Assembly (NCBI GenBank): GCA_035235625.1
Contig: CP141148.1
Span: 29,327,057 to 29,391,056 of the forward strand
Direction of reading: 5' to 3'
Length of the DNA stretch: 64,000 bases
Source of the DNA: Saururus chinensis
Lineage: Eukaryota; Streptophyta; Magnoliopsida; Piperales; Saururaceae
The position numbers and the translations under genes were made by a program. The notes beneath the pieces are model-generated. The model saw only the letters and a list, made by a program, of their open reading frames with translations. It was not told the origin of the DNA and did not search any database. How positions within the stretch are numbered: position 1 is the stretch's first letter; each line of letters opens with the position of its first letter. This document shows, piece by piece, positions 1 through 10,813 of this stretch.

Positions 1-1014
1 AATTATAGGCACAATCTCTATAAAGCTAGACAGATCAGTAGCACAAGTTTGAGAAATTAAAAAATTTCTGGTAGGTTAGACAATAACAACTGGGGTATAA
101 AAATAGAATATAGGTTATAATTTGAAAAGCAAACACTTAATGGGCCTACTAGGCTTAAAATAAACATAAATCCACCACTACCCACACCTATCATTAAAGT
201 TAGGCTTGATCCTATTGAAGAAGACTAAATAATTACCAACAAAGAAGTCGGCTAACTTATCTTATTATGATAGGGACAGGAAACCAATAAATTGGGCTAA
301 TACGATCAGTCATTCCTTGTATAAAATCTATAGCTTTTTTCTTGGAGAGAGTTATGGTGATTGAATGAAAATTATTTTCCCCTAAATTCTTCTCCATCTC
401 CTCTATTTGTTTACTCTGTTTTCTATATCTCCATCTTGGGAAGTCCCTAACAAGCCAAAATTTTGCAACTGTACGTAAAGCTATCTACCTATCAGAAAAA
501 TTTCATACCGATGGCAATTGTAAGCTTTTACCTTTTTGCTTCATACAACATGTACTTGGTAAGCTTTATTGTTATTGATTAGAGAAAATAACTCTTTCTG
601 TGAAGCCTCAAATCATTATAGTTCATATATATAATTTCTTTGTTGTTTGTTTCTGAATTAATCAGTTGATTTATTAGGAAAGTTAACAACAATACTAGTT
701 TAGAGCTGAATTTCCAAATAGTGTTGGCTAATGTGACCACTAAATCTGATACAATTTGGTGTTAGCCCAACATGGGTTTGTTTTTTTATTGTATGGTGGG
801 ATTATGAATTAGCACATAGTTGTGAGTAAGAAAGACATATTGTGTTCCATTATAGTTTATATTTTACTATTGATCATTGCAAATTGAATGCAAAAAGTGA
901 TAAACATATGAAAAATCAGATGACCATTTTATAAGTTTACTAATATGGTATGCAGAATTTGTTGTTAAGTATTTCAGCAATTGAAGGATCAAATGGCCAT
1001 AGTTGATCCTTCAA
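1..1014. other. AT-rich intergenic stretch, no gene seen
   Basis: I see no sustained coding frame, RNA gene or repeat with clear ends here. It lies just upstream of the RDR-like fragment, so decayed upstream parts of that gene may be present, but I could not recognise any. Confidence 0.5.
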
Positions 1015-1575
1015 ACTTAATTCTACAGTACATGCTCAAAAAATTACTAGTCCATCAATCAACATAGATTTGCTTCATATTTTGAGTAGTTTGTCGGAGG
1101 ATACTGCTAGTCAAATCCTTTTGAAGATCCGTAAATTGGAATCCATATTCAAGCTAGTCTAGTACTTGCAGGGTCATTTGTTTAGAATTCAGAAAAGCCA
1201 GACACATCCAACAGCTTCTGGCAAAAATATATCAACACATAAAGGTTTAATGAGTTGCCACAGAGTTCTTGTTAATTCATCAAGAATTTATTTTATGGGA
1301 CCTGAGTTTGAAACCTCAAACTGTGTGGTCAATCATTATTCAAAATACACTTTTGATTTTTTAAGCATTTATTTGGTTGATGTAGATTGGAATAAACTTC
1401 AACAAGGTGCCCTTTCAACTAAAGTTGATAATGGTGTCTTGCTAAAACCTTATAGAACTCAGATGTAGAGAAAGACTCTTTCAATACTTGAAAATGGAAT
1501 TACAATTGGACCAAAAGAGTTTATGATTTTAGCATTTTCAGCAAAACCAATCAAACTTTTTAAATATCTAATTGG
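1015..1575 (+). pseudogene. RNA-dependent RNA polymerase (RDR family) fragment
   Basis: One frame of about 185 codons reads as a piece of a plant RDR, the enzymes that copy RNA into double strands for small-RNA silencing. The best block is SRIYFMGPEFETSNCVVNHY followed by a segment with FLSIYLVDVDWNKL. Further on come a KPYRT motif and ENGITIGPKEF then LAFSA. These follow the order of the conserved RDR segments (P-R-Y-GPE, FVDEDW, KPYRT, NGI-IG-K-FEFLAFS). The frame carries TAG at 1160-1162 and at 1466-1468. No catalytic DbDGD-type motif is present, because the match stops well before that region. The frame is otherwise continuous, so decay is moderate. I cannot decide between RDR1-like and RDR3-like. 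A functional gene is excluded by the stops and missing domains. Confidence 0.6.
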
Positions 1576-2499
1576 GCCTTAGAGTTAGAACTTATGTTTG
1601 GATGAAGCTACTGTCTATATCATCCATGGTTTTTTCAACTTAATATTCAGATTTTTCATATTAGATAAGTTTATCTAATAGCTTGACATGTCCCAGTCCT
1701 TAATATAATAGACCTCCACAAAAGATTTTAATTCCAGTATCTAATAACAGGGCCTCATAAAAAATGTTGTCACTAAGCCTTAGATAGTCCAACAACTCAA
1801 CTCAATTCAATTCCAAATTTGTGTCTTCTTCACTTGACACCCTTGACGATTAGTGACCAACATGGATGTAACATGATGCAACTACTTATGGTAAAATATA
1901 TTTTCTTTTCATTTTGGAGAGCTCATCATGTTATATTTATATAAATGTATAACATTAGATAAACAATTTATAGCTCCAAGATGGTTCCGCACACCCTAGG
2001 GATTTGCTTAATAACAACTCCTCTTTCAGTCAGGTATATTATAATACATAATTTGAGGTACTTCATGGTAACATAATTTGCAAATTAAGATGACTCCTAC
2101 ACTTGTAGGAGACATCTACCATCATAAAAATCACAAAAGAAAGGCAACATTGCTTGGATAAAAACAACTATATCCAAGCTAACTAGGTTTATTCTTCTAT
2201 GGGCGTCCAACCTATTCAGCGAGCCACAAGAAAAATCCAACAAGGCACTTCATTACAGTAGATGTGGAAATAAAGGCCATAATTGCAAAAATGCAATTAT
2301 CAAAGATTCAGTCTTTTGTTGGAATTTTGATATTTCTACTTGATTTGAATACAAATGGAACTGCTTTGTAGTGTGTTGTTAACATGAAGTTTTGCTAGAA
2401 TTTGAATATTCTGTTTAGGTTGAAAATTATGAATAGCTTTAACATTTATATACTAGCTAGAAATTTTGATTTTCTTTTACTCTACTTTTTAAGTAACCT
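1576..2499. other. AT-rich stretch, no gene seen
   Basis: No coding frame or bounded repeat recognised between the RDR fragment and the tRNA-like element. Confidence 0.45.
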
Positions 2500-2585
2500 T
2501 GGGTCTTGGAGGATTTGAACCTCCATCTATTAGAAATTGAGCATTGGCTCAATTCTAATTGCTCTACCAGTTGAGCTAAAGACCC
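2500..2585 (-). tRNA. tRNA-like cloverleaf with an expanded hairpin anticodon arm
   Basis: Read on the minus strand, the sequence gives a 7-bp acceptor stem (GGGTCTT/AAGACCC), a D arm (GCTC/GAGC with GG in the loop), a 5-nt variable region and a perfect 5-bp T arm (GGAGG/CCTCC around TTCAAAT). The anticodon arm is abnormal. ATTAG/CTAAT pairs as expected, but the loop is 21 nt and itself pairs (AATTGAGC with GCTCAATT, tetraloop CAAT, one bulged T), making one long hairpin. No reading with a 7-nt loop and T33 is evident. Nuclear plant tRNA introns are known for tRNA-Tyr and elongator tRNA-Met, and this matches neither. It may be a tRNA pseudogene, an organelle-derived copy with an insertion, or an unusual intron-containing tRNA. 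The amino acid identity is not assigned. Confidence 0.45.
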
Positions 2586-2617
2586 ACTTGGGGAGGAGAG
2601 AGAGAAGTCAATATTTC

Positions 2618-2945
2618 TTATGACCTAGAACTTCTCAAGTTCTCTTCCACATTACTTCCATCGAGCTCCTCCTCTAAATAAGTTATCTCGATCAACCTTG
2701 TTTGCTCTTCATTTGCTGCATATTTTTCTGGAGCAAACTTAGTCATGTGGGGATCATGGCTTTGAATCTCCCACATATTTTGATACTTGGGATTATATAT
2801 CTGTTCATGAAAAGCAAAGGCAACCGACAGGATTTTTTGTAGAATGTTTGGTTCATTTGCTCCAGAAAATCATCTGTTTCCAGTTGAGGCAAAGATAGAT
2901 ACCCCTGCAACTTAATACACGCCATGGCAATGTCAACTTTCTTTG
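2618..2945 (-). pseudogene. Unrecognised coding-like fragment (two possible exon pieces)
   Basis: On the minus strand a frame from about 2869 down to a stop at 2618-2620 reads as ordinary protein, with blocks such as FAFHEQIYNPKYQNMWEIQ and KYAANEEQTRLIEI and an acidic tail. A second piece in a different frame, just upstream (2880-2945), reads KVDIAMACIKLQGYLSL and is preceded by an AG. The composition (few stops, mixed polar and hydrophobic residues, charged C-terminus) argues for former coding sequence, perhaps the 3'-terminal exons of a gene. I do not recognise the family. It lies 260 bp beyond the COG8 remnant on the same strand but does not resemble the COG8 C-terminus as I know it. Confidence 0.35.
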
Positions 2946-3204
2946 TAAGAAAATTTTACATTGAGACTAAGTGTAAATATAACACCAAATCAATTATATA
3001 TGATCTAGACACTAGACCCATAGGATGAGAAACCAATAGATGGTAACGAAACCCAACAGTGTGAATCCAAAACTAACTGATACAAAGGAAAACAACTTAG
3101 GAGCCAATTCAACAACACAGATGATAGTAAATATAGATTTGCAAGATTAGCTAATTAGCTACGTTAATGATGCAGCTTTTATAAGAAAAACTTGCAAATA
3201 ATTT

Positions 3205-3669
3205 ACAATTAAAATTTACTCTTCAAAGATAGGAGGAAACAAGCCTCAAAAATCCAATCTGACCCCACCCAAACCTATAGCACAATACTGACAAAGAACA
3301 GAAGGAAAAATAATTGTTAAAGAAAACACTCAGAAGCAAGATAATGATAATGACAAACACTTGTCACCTCACCATGCAGAGGTCAAGAATATTTGATAGA
3401 GTCACGCCTTCTTTTATCCTAGGGAGGAAGTTCTTGAGTGTGCTCAAGAAAGAAGCAACTTGGTGCATAGCACAGCTAAAGAGAAGCCAATTGTTATAGT
3501 TATCTTCATTTCCAGACTTGTCATCACTAAATATAGCTATGTATTGAGTAACAAAATCAAATAGGTGTGTCCTATAACAGTTGACCATTCCCTTTAGGTA
3601 CTCATAAACATTCTTCTGGTCAAGATCATCTGAAATGCCCACAAGCCATGCCTCTTTGCACCTTAGAAA
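3205..3669 (-). pseudogene. COG8: COG8 (conserved oligomeric Golgi complex subunit 8) pseudogene, two exons
   Basis: COG8 is a tethering-complex subunit needed for retrograde traffic within the Golgi. The first piece (3669 down to 3373, 99 codons, no stop) starts [18 protein letters not shown] and includes [37 protein letters not shown] and SNILDLCM, collinear with the plant COG8 core. It is bounded by an AG acceptor (TTCAAACAG) and a GT donor (ATG|GTGAGG), at the position where COG8 has an intron. After about 85 bp a second exon begins at 3287 behind TTTGTCAG and reads YCAIGLGGVRLDF*GLFPPI followed by FEE*, matching the next COG8 exon but with two stops. The flanking N- and C-terminal exons were not found. 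The retained intron and splice sites argue for a genomic duplicate, not a processed copy. Confidence 0.75.
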
Positions 3670-5771
3670 CTGTTTGAACCAAAACACTCATACTGATGAA
3701 GTACATATAAGTAAAGAATTGAAATACTAAAATAAAGGTGTTAAAAGCAAAATTATTCTAAAGACAATACAAGTACTACTAGTATCAACCAAAAACGTGC
3801 TAGAAATTCAAGAGTTACCTGCAAACTATTTAAAATGTAAGTACTACATAACATCTAATCCACAGTGGAAGTGAAAATGGTCTATGACAGAGCCTAGATG
3901 CCATTTTGCCAAACCCATATAGTTAAGGTCAGATTATTCCTGCTCCTCATTCTCTTCTTTGATTTTGCTCTTCTAAACTAAGAAAGAATCAATAGGTTGC
4001 ATAAATTTCACATTCTATGAGCTCACAAACAAAAAATAGTGACTTTGGCTTTCATCTATGACAAACTTGTCCCAGAAAAAAACAAACTTGTATATCAGAT
4101 CGAAGCTTATGAAGGGGCTGAGAAATCGGAGATTGAGTGGTCAGCTTCACTTCAGTATAAAGGGATTGAATTATGGGAATCCTATATTTGCAAAGCACAA
4201 GTCAGTTATGATTAGATTCCCAAAATTCTAAGATGATGTCAGTAAATAAAACCATTAGTCAAAACTCACTAGGGATACATTGTGGACAGCTTAAAAATAT
4301 ATGCTTCTAAATCAAGTGCTTCATCATAATTTCCATTACGAACACATCAGCATAGAATGACAATGGTAACTTCTTTGAAAAAAGGTAAATTAATGATATT
4401 TCTTACGGCAGATAGCTTGTAGCTTGACAATCTAACATCTAAACAGAACCATAGAATGACAATGGTAAATTCATTGAAAAAAGGTAAATTAATGATATTT
4501 TTTACAACTGATAGCTTGTAGCTTGACAATCTTACATCTGAACAGAACCACAATGGTAAATTTCTCCCAAAATAGGGGCTCATTACTTGATATTAAGTTA
4601 TTTATAGCTTTGCTCCCTATGAACAATATCCTCTTTATACTCCTCCTTTTTAGTTCTGAATTTTTTTACTTCAATAGCATCCAAACCTAGTAAAAAAAAT
4701 AGCATTGACAAATGTTATAACACTGAAGATCATCTAAGGCAAACTCATCAGAAATAAAATGTTATCTCTTTTTTCACTGTATAGATCTTTAAGCAAAAGG
4801 CATCATATTTATCTAAGCAAATTTATTAATACCTTGCATACAGTCAAGATTTTAAATAGTATCAACATTATACGTCAAGATTACGTCTTTATCAACAACC
4901 AACAATACCTTGCATACCATTAAAAATCCATTACAACAAAACTATGAAAGCCCATACCTTTTAATGGTGCATATGAAGAGAAAAAAATGGACAGTGAAGA
5001 GACCCAGCATGTTGGACTTAATAACTTCGTTGTAGGTAGCTTAATACAAATAAATTAACTATGAAAGGTTCTTCATGATTCACTCAAGTATTAGCGAGTT
5101 CTTTGTGATTTTCGATCCCATAATCATAATTTTCATTACTTAAATTCTAGTTATAAAGTCTTGTGGAATTTTAGAAAAATACAGTTAATGAAAACTGGAT
5201 TTTAGTTTATCTTCTCCTTCTCCCCATCTCCCTCCTCTCTACGATCTACTTGTTTGGCTCTCTATTTTACTCCTCAACCTCTCCATTACCTCTTTTTACC
5301 CCATCATGTTCCTAACTTTATCCCACCACTCTGTTGGATTTAGAGCCGAAGTTGTATAATGGACATTCACAAAAACCTGGCTTACTAGCTGCAAAGGGAA
5401 AGTTCACCAAAACACAGTAGGAGAGATACAGTAATTCTCCTCCCCTCCACCATCTTTCCAGCCCTCCAAAAACTGTGCATTTGTACCGTATGCATGCTAA
5501 TAATAGATTGATGTACCAAATTGTGGCAATAAGGTACATAAAGACAACTGCAAAGAAAATTAGTGTAGTTCAGCAAAGTTGACAATCAAATTATACAAAT
5601 AAAATAACATACAAAAGCAATTAGTGAATTTAACCCATTATTTCTCATGGCATTCTAGGCATCAAAATTAGTAAACAAAAGTGGAACGGGTAGAGAATAA
5701 AAGAATAAGTTCGAAGAACCTTTCCGGAGCCAAGGGATCCAATTCTTCGAGCCAAATACAGAGGCAAGACC
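3670..5771. other. Non-coding AT-rich stretch
   Basis: Apart from the 99-bp tandem duplication listed separately, I see no gene. Upstream exons of COG8 would be expected here on the minus strand, but none could be recognised. Confidence 0.4.
4352..4563. repeat. 99-bp tandem duplication
   Basis: Two adjacent 99-bp units start at 4352 and 4451, both beginning ATAGAATGACAATGGTAA and ending AACAGAACC. A partial third unit follows from 4550. The copies differ at only a few positions, so the duplication is fairly recent. Confidence 0.85.
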
Positions 5772-7964
5772 TGTAAGGTCCCTGATTTTTCTACGATTTT
5801 CTGTGATTTTTCTGCCATTTTTCTAGCCATTTTCGGCAGGAAAATGTGACGTTTTAGCGTATGTGTATTTGTATATTTTCCCCGTATTTATACCCATAGA
5901 GTTGGGTGTGGGGCTTAGTCGCGAGCCACGGGCCTCGCTGCGCGCTTACAACGCGAATTTTGGAGGTTCGACGTGTAACCAGTGGGTTAACGCGCGTTGG
6001 GGATACGTTTGGTAAAAGAAAAAAGAAAAAAAATAAAAAGGAAAATTCGGATCGGGATCGGGATCGCCCGATCCAGAACCTCCTGCGCGATGAACAGTGC
6101 GCCGCCCCCCCCCCCTTCCCGTCTGTTTTCTGTCCCCGCCGGCCACCGGCAGGCCGCATTATGCCGGCAAAGGCTCTGCCCCGGCGGTGCGACGCCGAGT
6201 GGCCACTGCCCCGGCCGCCCACGGCCGCGCCGCCCTCTTTTCCGGTTAGCCTCCCCACTGTCTTTTTTTGGATTCCGCCGCCGCCGTGGGCTGGCGAGGG
6301 CCGGCTGGCCGCCCACGGCTCCGCCATGGGCCGGCGACGGCGGGAGGACACTCCCCCCGGCCCCGGACAGCCTCTGCTCCGCCGTCCCGCTCTACTCTCC
6401 CCACTGCCCCTGTTTCCGCTCCCTCTGTATAGTGTCGTTCCGCCGCCGCCACGGGCCGCCACGGCCCGGCCGGCCGGCCACGGCTCCGCCCTGGGCCGGC
6501 GACGGCGGGAGGACACCCCTCCCGGCCCGGTGGGCCTCTGCACCGCTGCCCCATCCTATTCCTCCCTCTCTGCACTGTTCCGCCGACGCACTGTTTTGGG
6601 CAAACAGTGGCCGCCGGCGGTGTTTCGTGGCCGATTCGACCTTCCTCCAGCCTCGCCTTGCTCCGGCGAAGGCAGTGGACCACCCTACCCAGCCCGGTTC
6701 CATCCCCTTTGCCGTCCTCTACTCCGCCCTTATGGGTTTTCCCCGGTCGTCCCCTATTTTTGGTCTACGTCCGTTTTGGACGTTGTGACTAACGTTATTA
6801 GTCGGACGCCGGATTTGTTTTAGCGGACCTTAGTTCGGCTCCGTCCCAGCCCGGTGATGCCAATGGGCCACCCCACTGGGTCTTGTTCAGCCTTGCGGCC
6901 CGTAGCCGCAGCTAGTTTCGCCTTACCGGCATATGTGCCGTTGACCCCTCTTGCCCATTTTACGCCGTCGGTACCGGACGGCCTCGGGCAAGAATTTGTA
7001 TGACTTACCGTGACCGAAGGTGGATGAGTTCACCTGCACAGGCCTTGGCCAGTGACGGCCTCATAGCCTTTGCTCGACCCAGAACCCCCCCTGCTCTCTG
7101 TCGTGCAAGATGCACAGCTGCCTGCACCATGGGTATTGGTTGTGGGTGGCGATCGGCGATGTCGCCGCTTTGATTGGCCACCGCTAGGGCCTTAGCCCTG
7201 TTGGCTTTTGTGGGCCTTAGGTCATCTCCGTTCAGCCCTCTCCCCCACCCTTTTGGGTCGCATGTGCATGTGGCCACGCGGGTACTTCTGGGTTTAGGCG
7301 CCGCATTCGCGCTGCCTAACCATCGGTTGGCTTTGCCACCGAGTGGAGTTGACACAGAGCCGTCCTCCACCTCTCCTTTGATTCTTGAGCGTTGCCCTAC
7401 GCTCTCCGCCCTTATGTGGGCCTTTGTTGACCAAAATCGTCGCCGTTGGGTGCTGTCCACGACCGATTTCGACGTCTTTGTGGCCGGCTAAGCACGTCTT
7501 AGCCACCGGCCGATCTTCAGTGAGTATACCCTCGACATCTGGTCGCACCGCCACATATGTTGGCTTGACTTTTCTCCCGGCCACCCTAGTGTGCCGCCGT
7601 GGATCGCGGGTTTCACCGCATTGATTTCTGACACTCTGTTTGGCTGTGATAGTTCTGGCGCTTCTTAAAATCCTCGGGACAGCAGCTCTCTCAGCGAGGC
7701 AACGGTTTTGACCGCCAACTCCGCCGCTGACGCCGCCACCGTCGTGTGCTCGCCATCGAACATCATGATTACGAGGTAGGGGAGCTTTGAACTCGTAAAT
7801 TTATGAAGCATGCTTTGAATGAGTAGCAGCATGCTAGGATTGTATGATTCCATGCTTGGATGTTAAGTAACGATCCGATTGCATGATGTGCGTGTAAGTA
7901 TGATTGTATGGTATGATTGATATGCATGAGATGTTTGCACGTTTTATGGATGTGGATTATGTAT

Positions 7965-8140
7965 GCGCTAGTGATGGCTAGCAAATATGTCAGTATGCTA
8001 CGTATGTGTTATGCATGTGCTAGTGATGGCTAGCGTGCATGTTTGGAGTATGTATGAATGTGTATGTATGTGCTAGTGATGACTAGCGTGTATGTTTGAT
8101 GTATGCATGTGCTAGTGATGGCTAGCGTGCATGTTTGTAA
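7965..8140. repeat. Tandem array GTGCTAGTGATGGCTAGC in LTR copy 1
   Basis: About four units, spaced roughly 40-70 bp apart, each contain GCTAGTGATGGCTAGC or a one-base variant, separated by TATGTATG-rich spacers. Copy 2 has three comparable units at 32305-32435. Confidence 0.75.
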
Positions 8141-8889
8141 GTTATGTATGTATATGTGTATGTTATACGTATGTGTGAGACATACGTATGTATGATGGCT
8201 TTTTGCCTATGGTATGGTTGTGTAAGTGTATGTGGGCAGAGGTATAAGCGATGGACAGTAAGAGGTGACAGAGACTTTGTCTGAATTTGGATACGGTTGT
8301 GTAAGCGTATGACAGAGGATAAGAGTATGATGGGCAAGGATTAGAATGGATCAGTTTGGGGTAGATTATATGTTGGGCATTTGTCAGACAGTAAGAGTGT
8401 TCATAATTGTACAAGCATAACGTACAGATTATGAAGTGGAAAGTAAGTATAATAAGTGAGATATAAGTAAGAGGGCGACAACTGGGTTGGCTCTGAGGAG
8501 CGTTATTTGAGGATGTCAGTGTAAGAGGATTTGGCCATAAGATGGATGGCGAAGTGTAAGACTGTAAGGGTTTGGCGTACGATGAGTTTTGTCCATGATA
8601 TGGACGGGTAAGTGAAGTCTGCTGCCCTGACGAATTTGGGTTTCGGATTGGGCTCAACTTCGGTTTGATCAGTCGAGGACTGTGAGTTTGTGTGGCATAA
8701 TTGTACCGCATAATGTACTTAATTCAAACTTGAATTATAAGCACAGCTAATGATAGCATTGTGAGGTTGAGACCTGAGGGTTCGACGGATTAAGTTCCGT
8801 GTTTGAGCTCGCCACTAATGAGTCGGCCGAGTATTTATCATGTCTTGCCATGGTGTTTATCCTGCGAGATGTTGTCTATGTGCTGTGTA

Positions 8890-9125
8890 GAGCATCGGAC
8901 GTCTGATGCTCTGCTGAGAGCGACGTTGTTTCTGATTTGGTCTGCGTGCTATATAAGCCCAGACGTTTGATGCTCTGTTGAGAGCGATGTACGTTTTCGA
9001 CTTTGTCTGCGTGTTGTATGAAGCCCAGACGTCTGATGCTCTGCTAAGAGCGACGTATGTTTCTGATTTGGTCTGTGTGCTATGTAAGCCCAGACATTTG
9101 ATGCTCTGTTGAGAGCATTGTATGT
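8890..9125. repeat. ~65-bp tandem array in LTR copy 1
   Basis: Four units with period about 65 bp share GATGCTCTG(C/T)TGAGAGCG and a following TTTGGTCTGCGTG. The units contain TATA-like CTATATAAG. The homologous array in copy 2 lies at 33195-33440. Confidence 0.8.
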
Positions 9126-9474
9126 TTCCGCCCAAGAGTGGCACTGTACGTTTCTGCCCAAGAGTGGCAATGGCACTATAAGACCCATTATGGTGGGCGA
9201 TTCTCTGGCACTATAAGACCCATTATGGTGGGCAACTGTATGACCCCTTATGTGTGGGTGTTTATGTTTGCGCGCTCAGGTAAGTAGTATCATGGATCTA
9301 CTCTTACCTGTTTGATCCAGTGCCCCATGAGCATTGGTGTGCCTTACCTTCGAAAAAGTCCATGGCATCTAGTCACTCCCCGGAGGTTAAGGTGTTGCCC
9401 CAGTGGCATTCTTTTCCCTTTTCGACGCTGGAGCCTATTAGTTGTAATGAGCTTCAGTGGTCGTTGATATGTGT

Positions 9475-9665
9475 ACGATTATGTGTATGAGTACGACTGT
9501 ATGAGTGTGAGTATGACTGTATGAGTATGAGTAGGACTGTAAGTGTATGAGTATGAGTAAGACTGTAAGTGTATGAGTATGAGTAAGACTGTAAGGGTAT
9601 GAGTATGAGCAGGACTGTAAGCGTATGAGTATGAGCACGACTGTAAGAGTATGAGTACGATTGTG
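9475..9665. repeat. Minisatellite of GTATGAGTA-type units in LTR copy 1
   Basis: Short units of the form (AC/AG)GACTGTAAGTGTATGAGTATGAGTA are repeated in tandem with drift. Copy 2 has a shorter, more degenerate version at 33785-33930. Confidence 0.75.
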
Positions 9666-9907
9666 AGAATATGTTTCTGAGTAAGACAGTAAGTATGATT
9701 TTGTGCAGACTGTACGAGTGAGATCGTACGAGTCTGATTGTACGAGTAAGGTCGTACATGTATGTGTAAGTTGTATGAGTGAGCATACGATTGTACGAGT
9801 AAGGTCATACAAGTATGCGTATGTTGTATGAGTGTGCGTACGGTGGTACGAGTAAGTTGTATGACCCTGGATAAGGGTGTTTGTGTAAGTTGATTGGATA
9901 GTATGAC

Positions 9908-9990
9908 TTTGGCACGTTGGTGCCTTTGGTATGATTTTGGCACGTTGGTGCCTTTGGTATGTCCTTGGCACGATGGTGCATTTGGTATGT
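9908..9990. repeat. 27-bp tandem triplication in LTR copy 1
   Basis: Three consecutive units of about 27 bp read TTGGCACGTTGGTGCCTTTG then GTATGAT or similar, and each contains the small palindrome GGCACGTTGGTGCC. Copy 2 keeps two units (34125-34185). Confidence 0.75.
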
Positions 9991-10813
9991 TTGTATGAGT
10001 TTGAGCATGATATTGATATGCTTCTGCTTCATGTTCGAGTTGCATGATGCATGTGTTTATGAACTTATGGAGTTCACCGTTTGGGTTTTCCCCTACTGGG
10101 TATTTTCCTACTGAGTATGAAAATACTCACCACCCTATTTTTAGCCCCGTTGTACGGGAGGTTTTGCAGGTTGTGCGGAGAGCTCCTGGTGATGGACGCT
10201 CGTCTCAACGGTGGATTGATTCCCGTTGACTCAGGTATCTGCTTGACTCATTGCGAGTTTATTTGTGCCACGATCTCCTGTATTGGGTGAGATGAGACTT
10301 TGAGATGTTTATTCTGGACTTTCAATTGGATTAGTGTGTGGACTATTATGGGACTTGTACTCAGGGATGCCTGGGAGTGATTTGTATTTAAAAGTCTATG
10401 ATCATAGCAAATTTATTCGTACATGTGTTTTCGAGTAGCGCCTGAGGATATTTGATTTGACAGTACGATGTTTAACCGTATGATGTTTAAAATTATAAAC
10501 TGTTTATACAGGTTTTGATTTTATCGTTTTGACTCCGATTTATGGACAAAAAAATTCTATGAGTTTTAAGAAAAAGAGATGAAAAATCTCGGGCGTTACA
10601 AGACCGGTCGATCATGGCTGCTTGATTAGTGAAAAGTGTGTCAAGGAAAAGGGGTGGAGAGCCATGAATTCAAGTGTGTGTGAAGGGATGTCCATTGGCC
10701 ATTGAGAACAAAGGCATGGAGGAGGGAGCGACTAGCTTGGGGCAATTGGAAAGAGAGAGCTCGGGAGAAAGTGACTTTGGTGCGTTGAAATAGTTGGATT
10801 TCATTTCATTTAA

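Larger units (their letters stand above)
5772..10600 (-). mobile_element. Long LTR, probably a solo LTR, copy 1 (4.8 kb)
   Basis: The element runs from TGTAAGGTCC to GGGCGTTACA, so it has TG...CA ends, and is flanked on both sides by AGACC, a perfect 5-bp target duplication. On the minus strand it starts TGTAACGCCCGAGATTTTTC, a start style common in plant Ty3/gypsy LTRs; orientation and superfamily are inferred from this. There is no gag, protease, RT or integrase inside, so a solo LTR of a long-LTR family is the simplest reading. A non-coding TRIM/LARD-like element is the alternative. A GC-rich block at about 6080-6900 carries an internal duplication of ~160 bp and yields long frames on both strands, but these look like products of base composition. 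The distal half carries several short tandem arrays. It is homologous to 30449-34833. Confidence 0.8.

Noticed and set aside
5854..6823. Long overlapping frames on both strands (up to 305 codons) in the GC-rich block of LTR copy 1
   Set aside because: They are low-complexity Pro/Arg/Gly-rich, overlap each other in several frames, are absent from the homologous LTR copy, and result from stop-poor GC-rich sequence.
9438..10045. Tyr/Ser/Thr/His-rich minus-strand frames in the LTRs (also 33755-34201)
   Set aside because: They translate the short GTATGAGTA-type tandem repeats and have no independent support.
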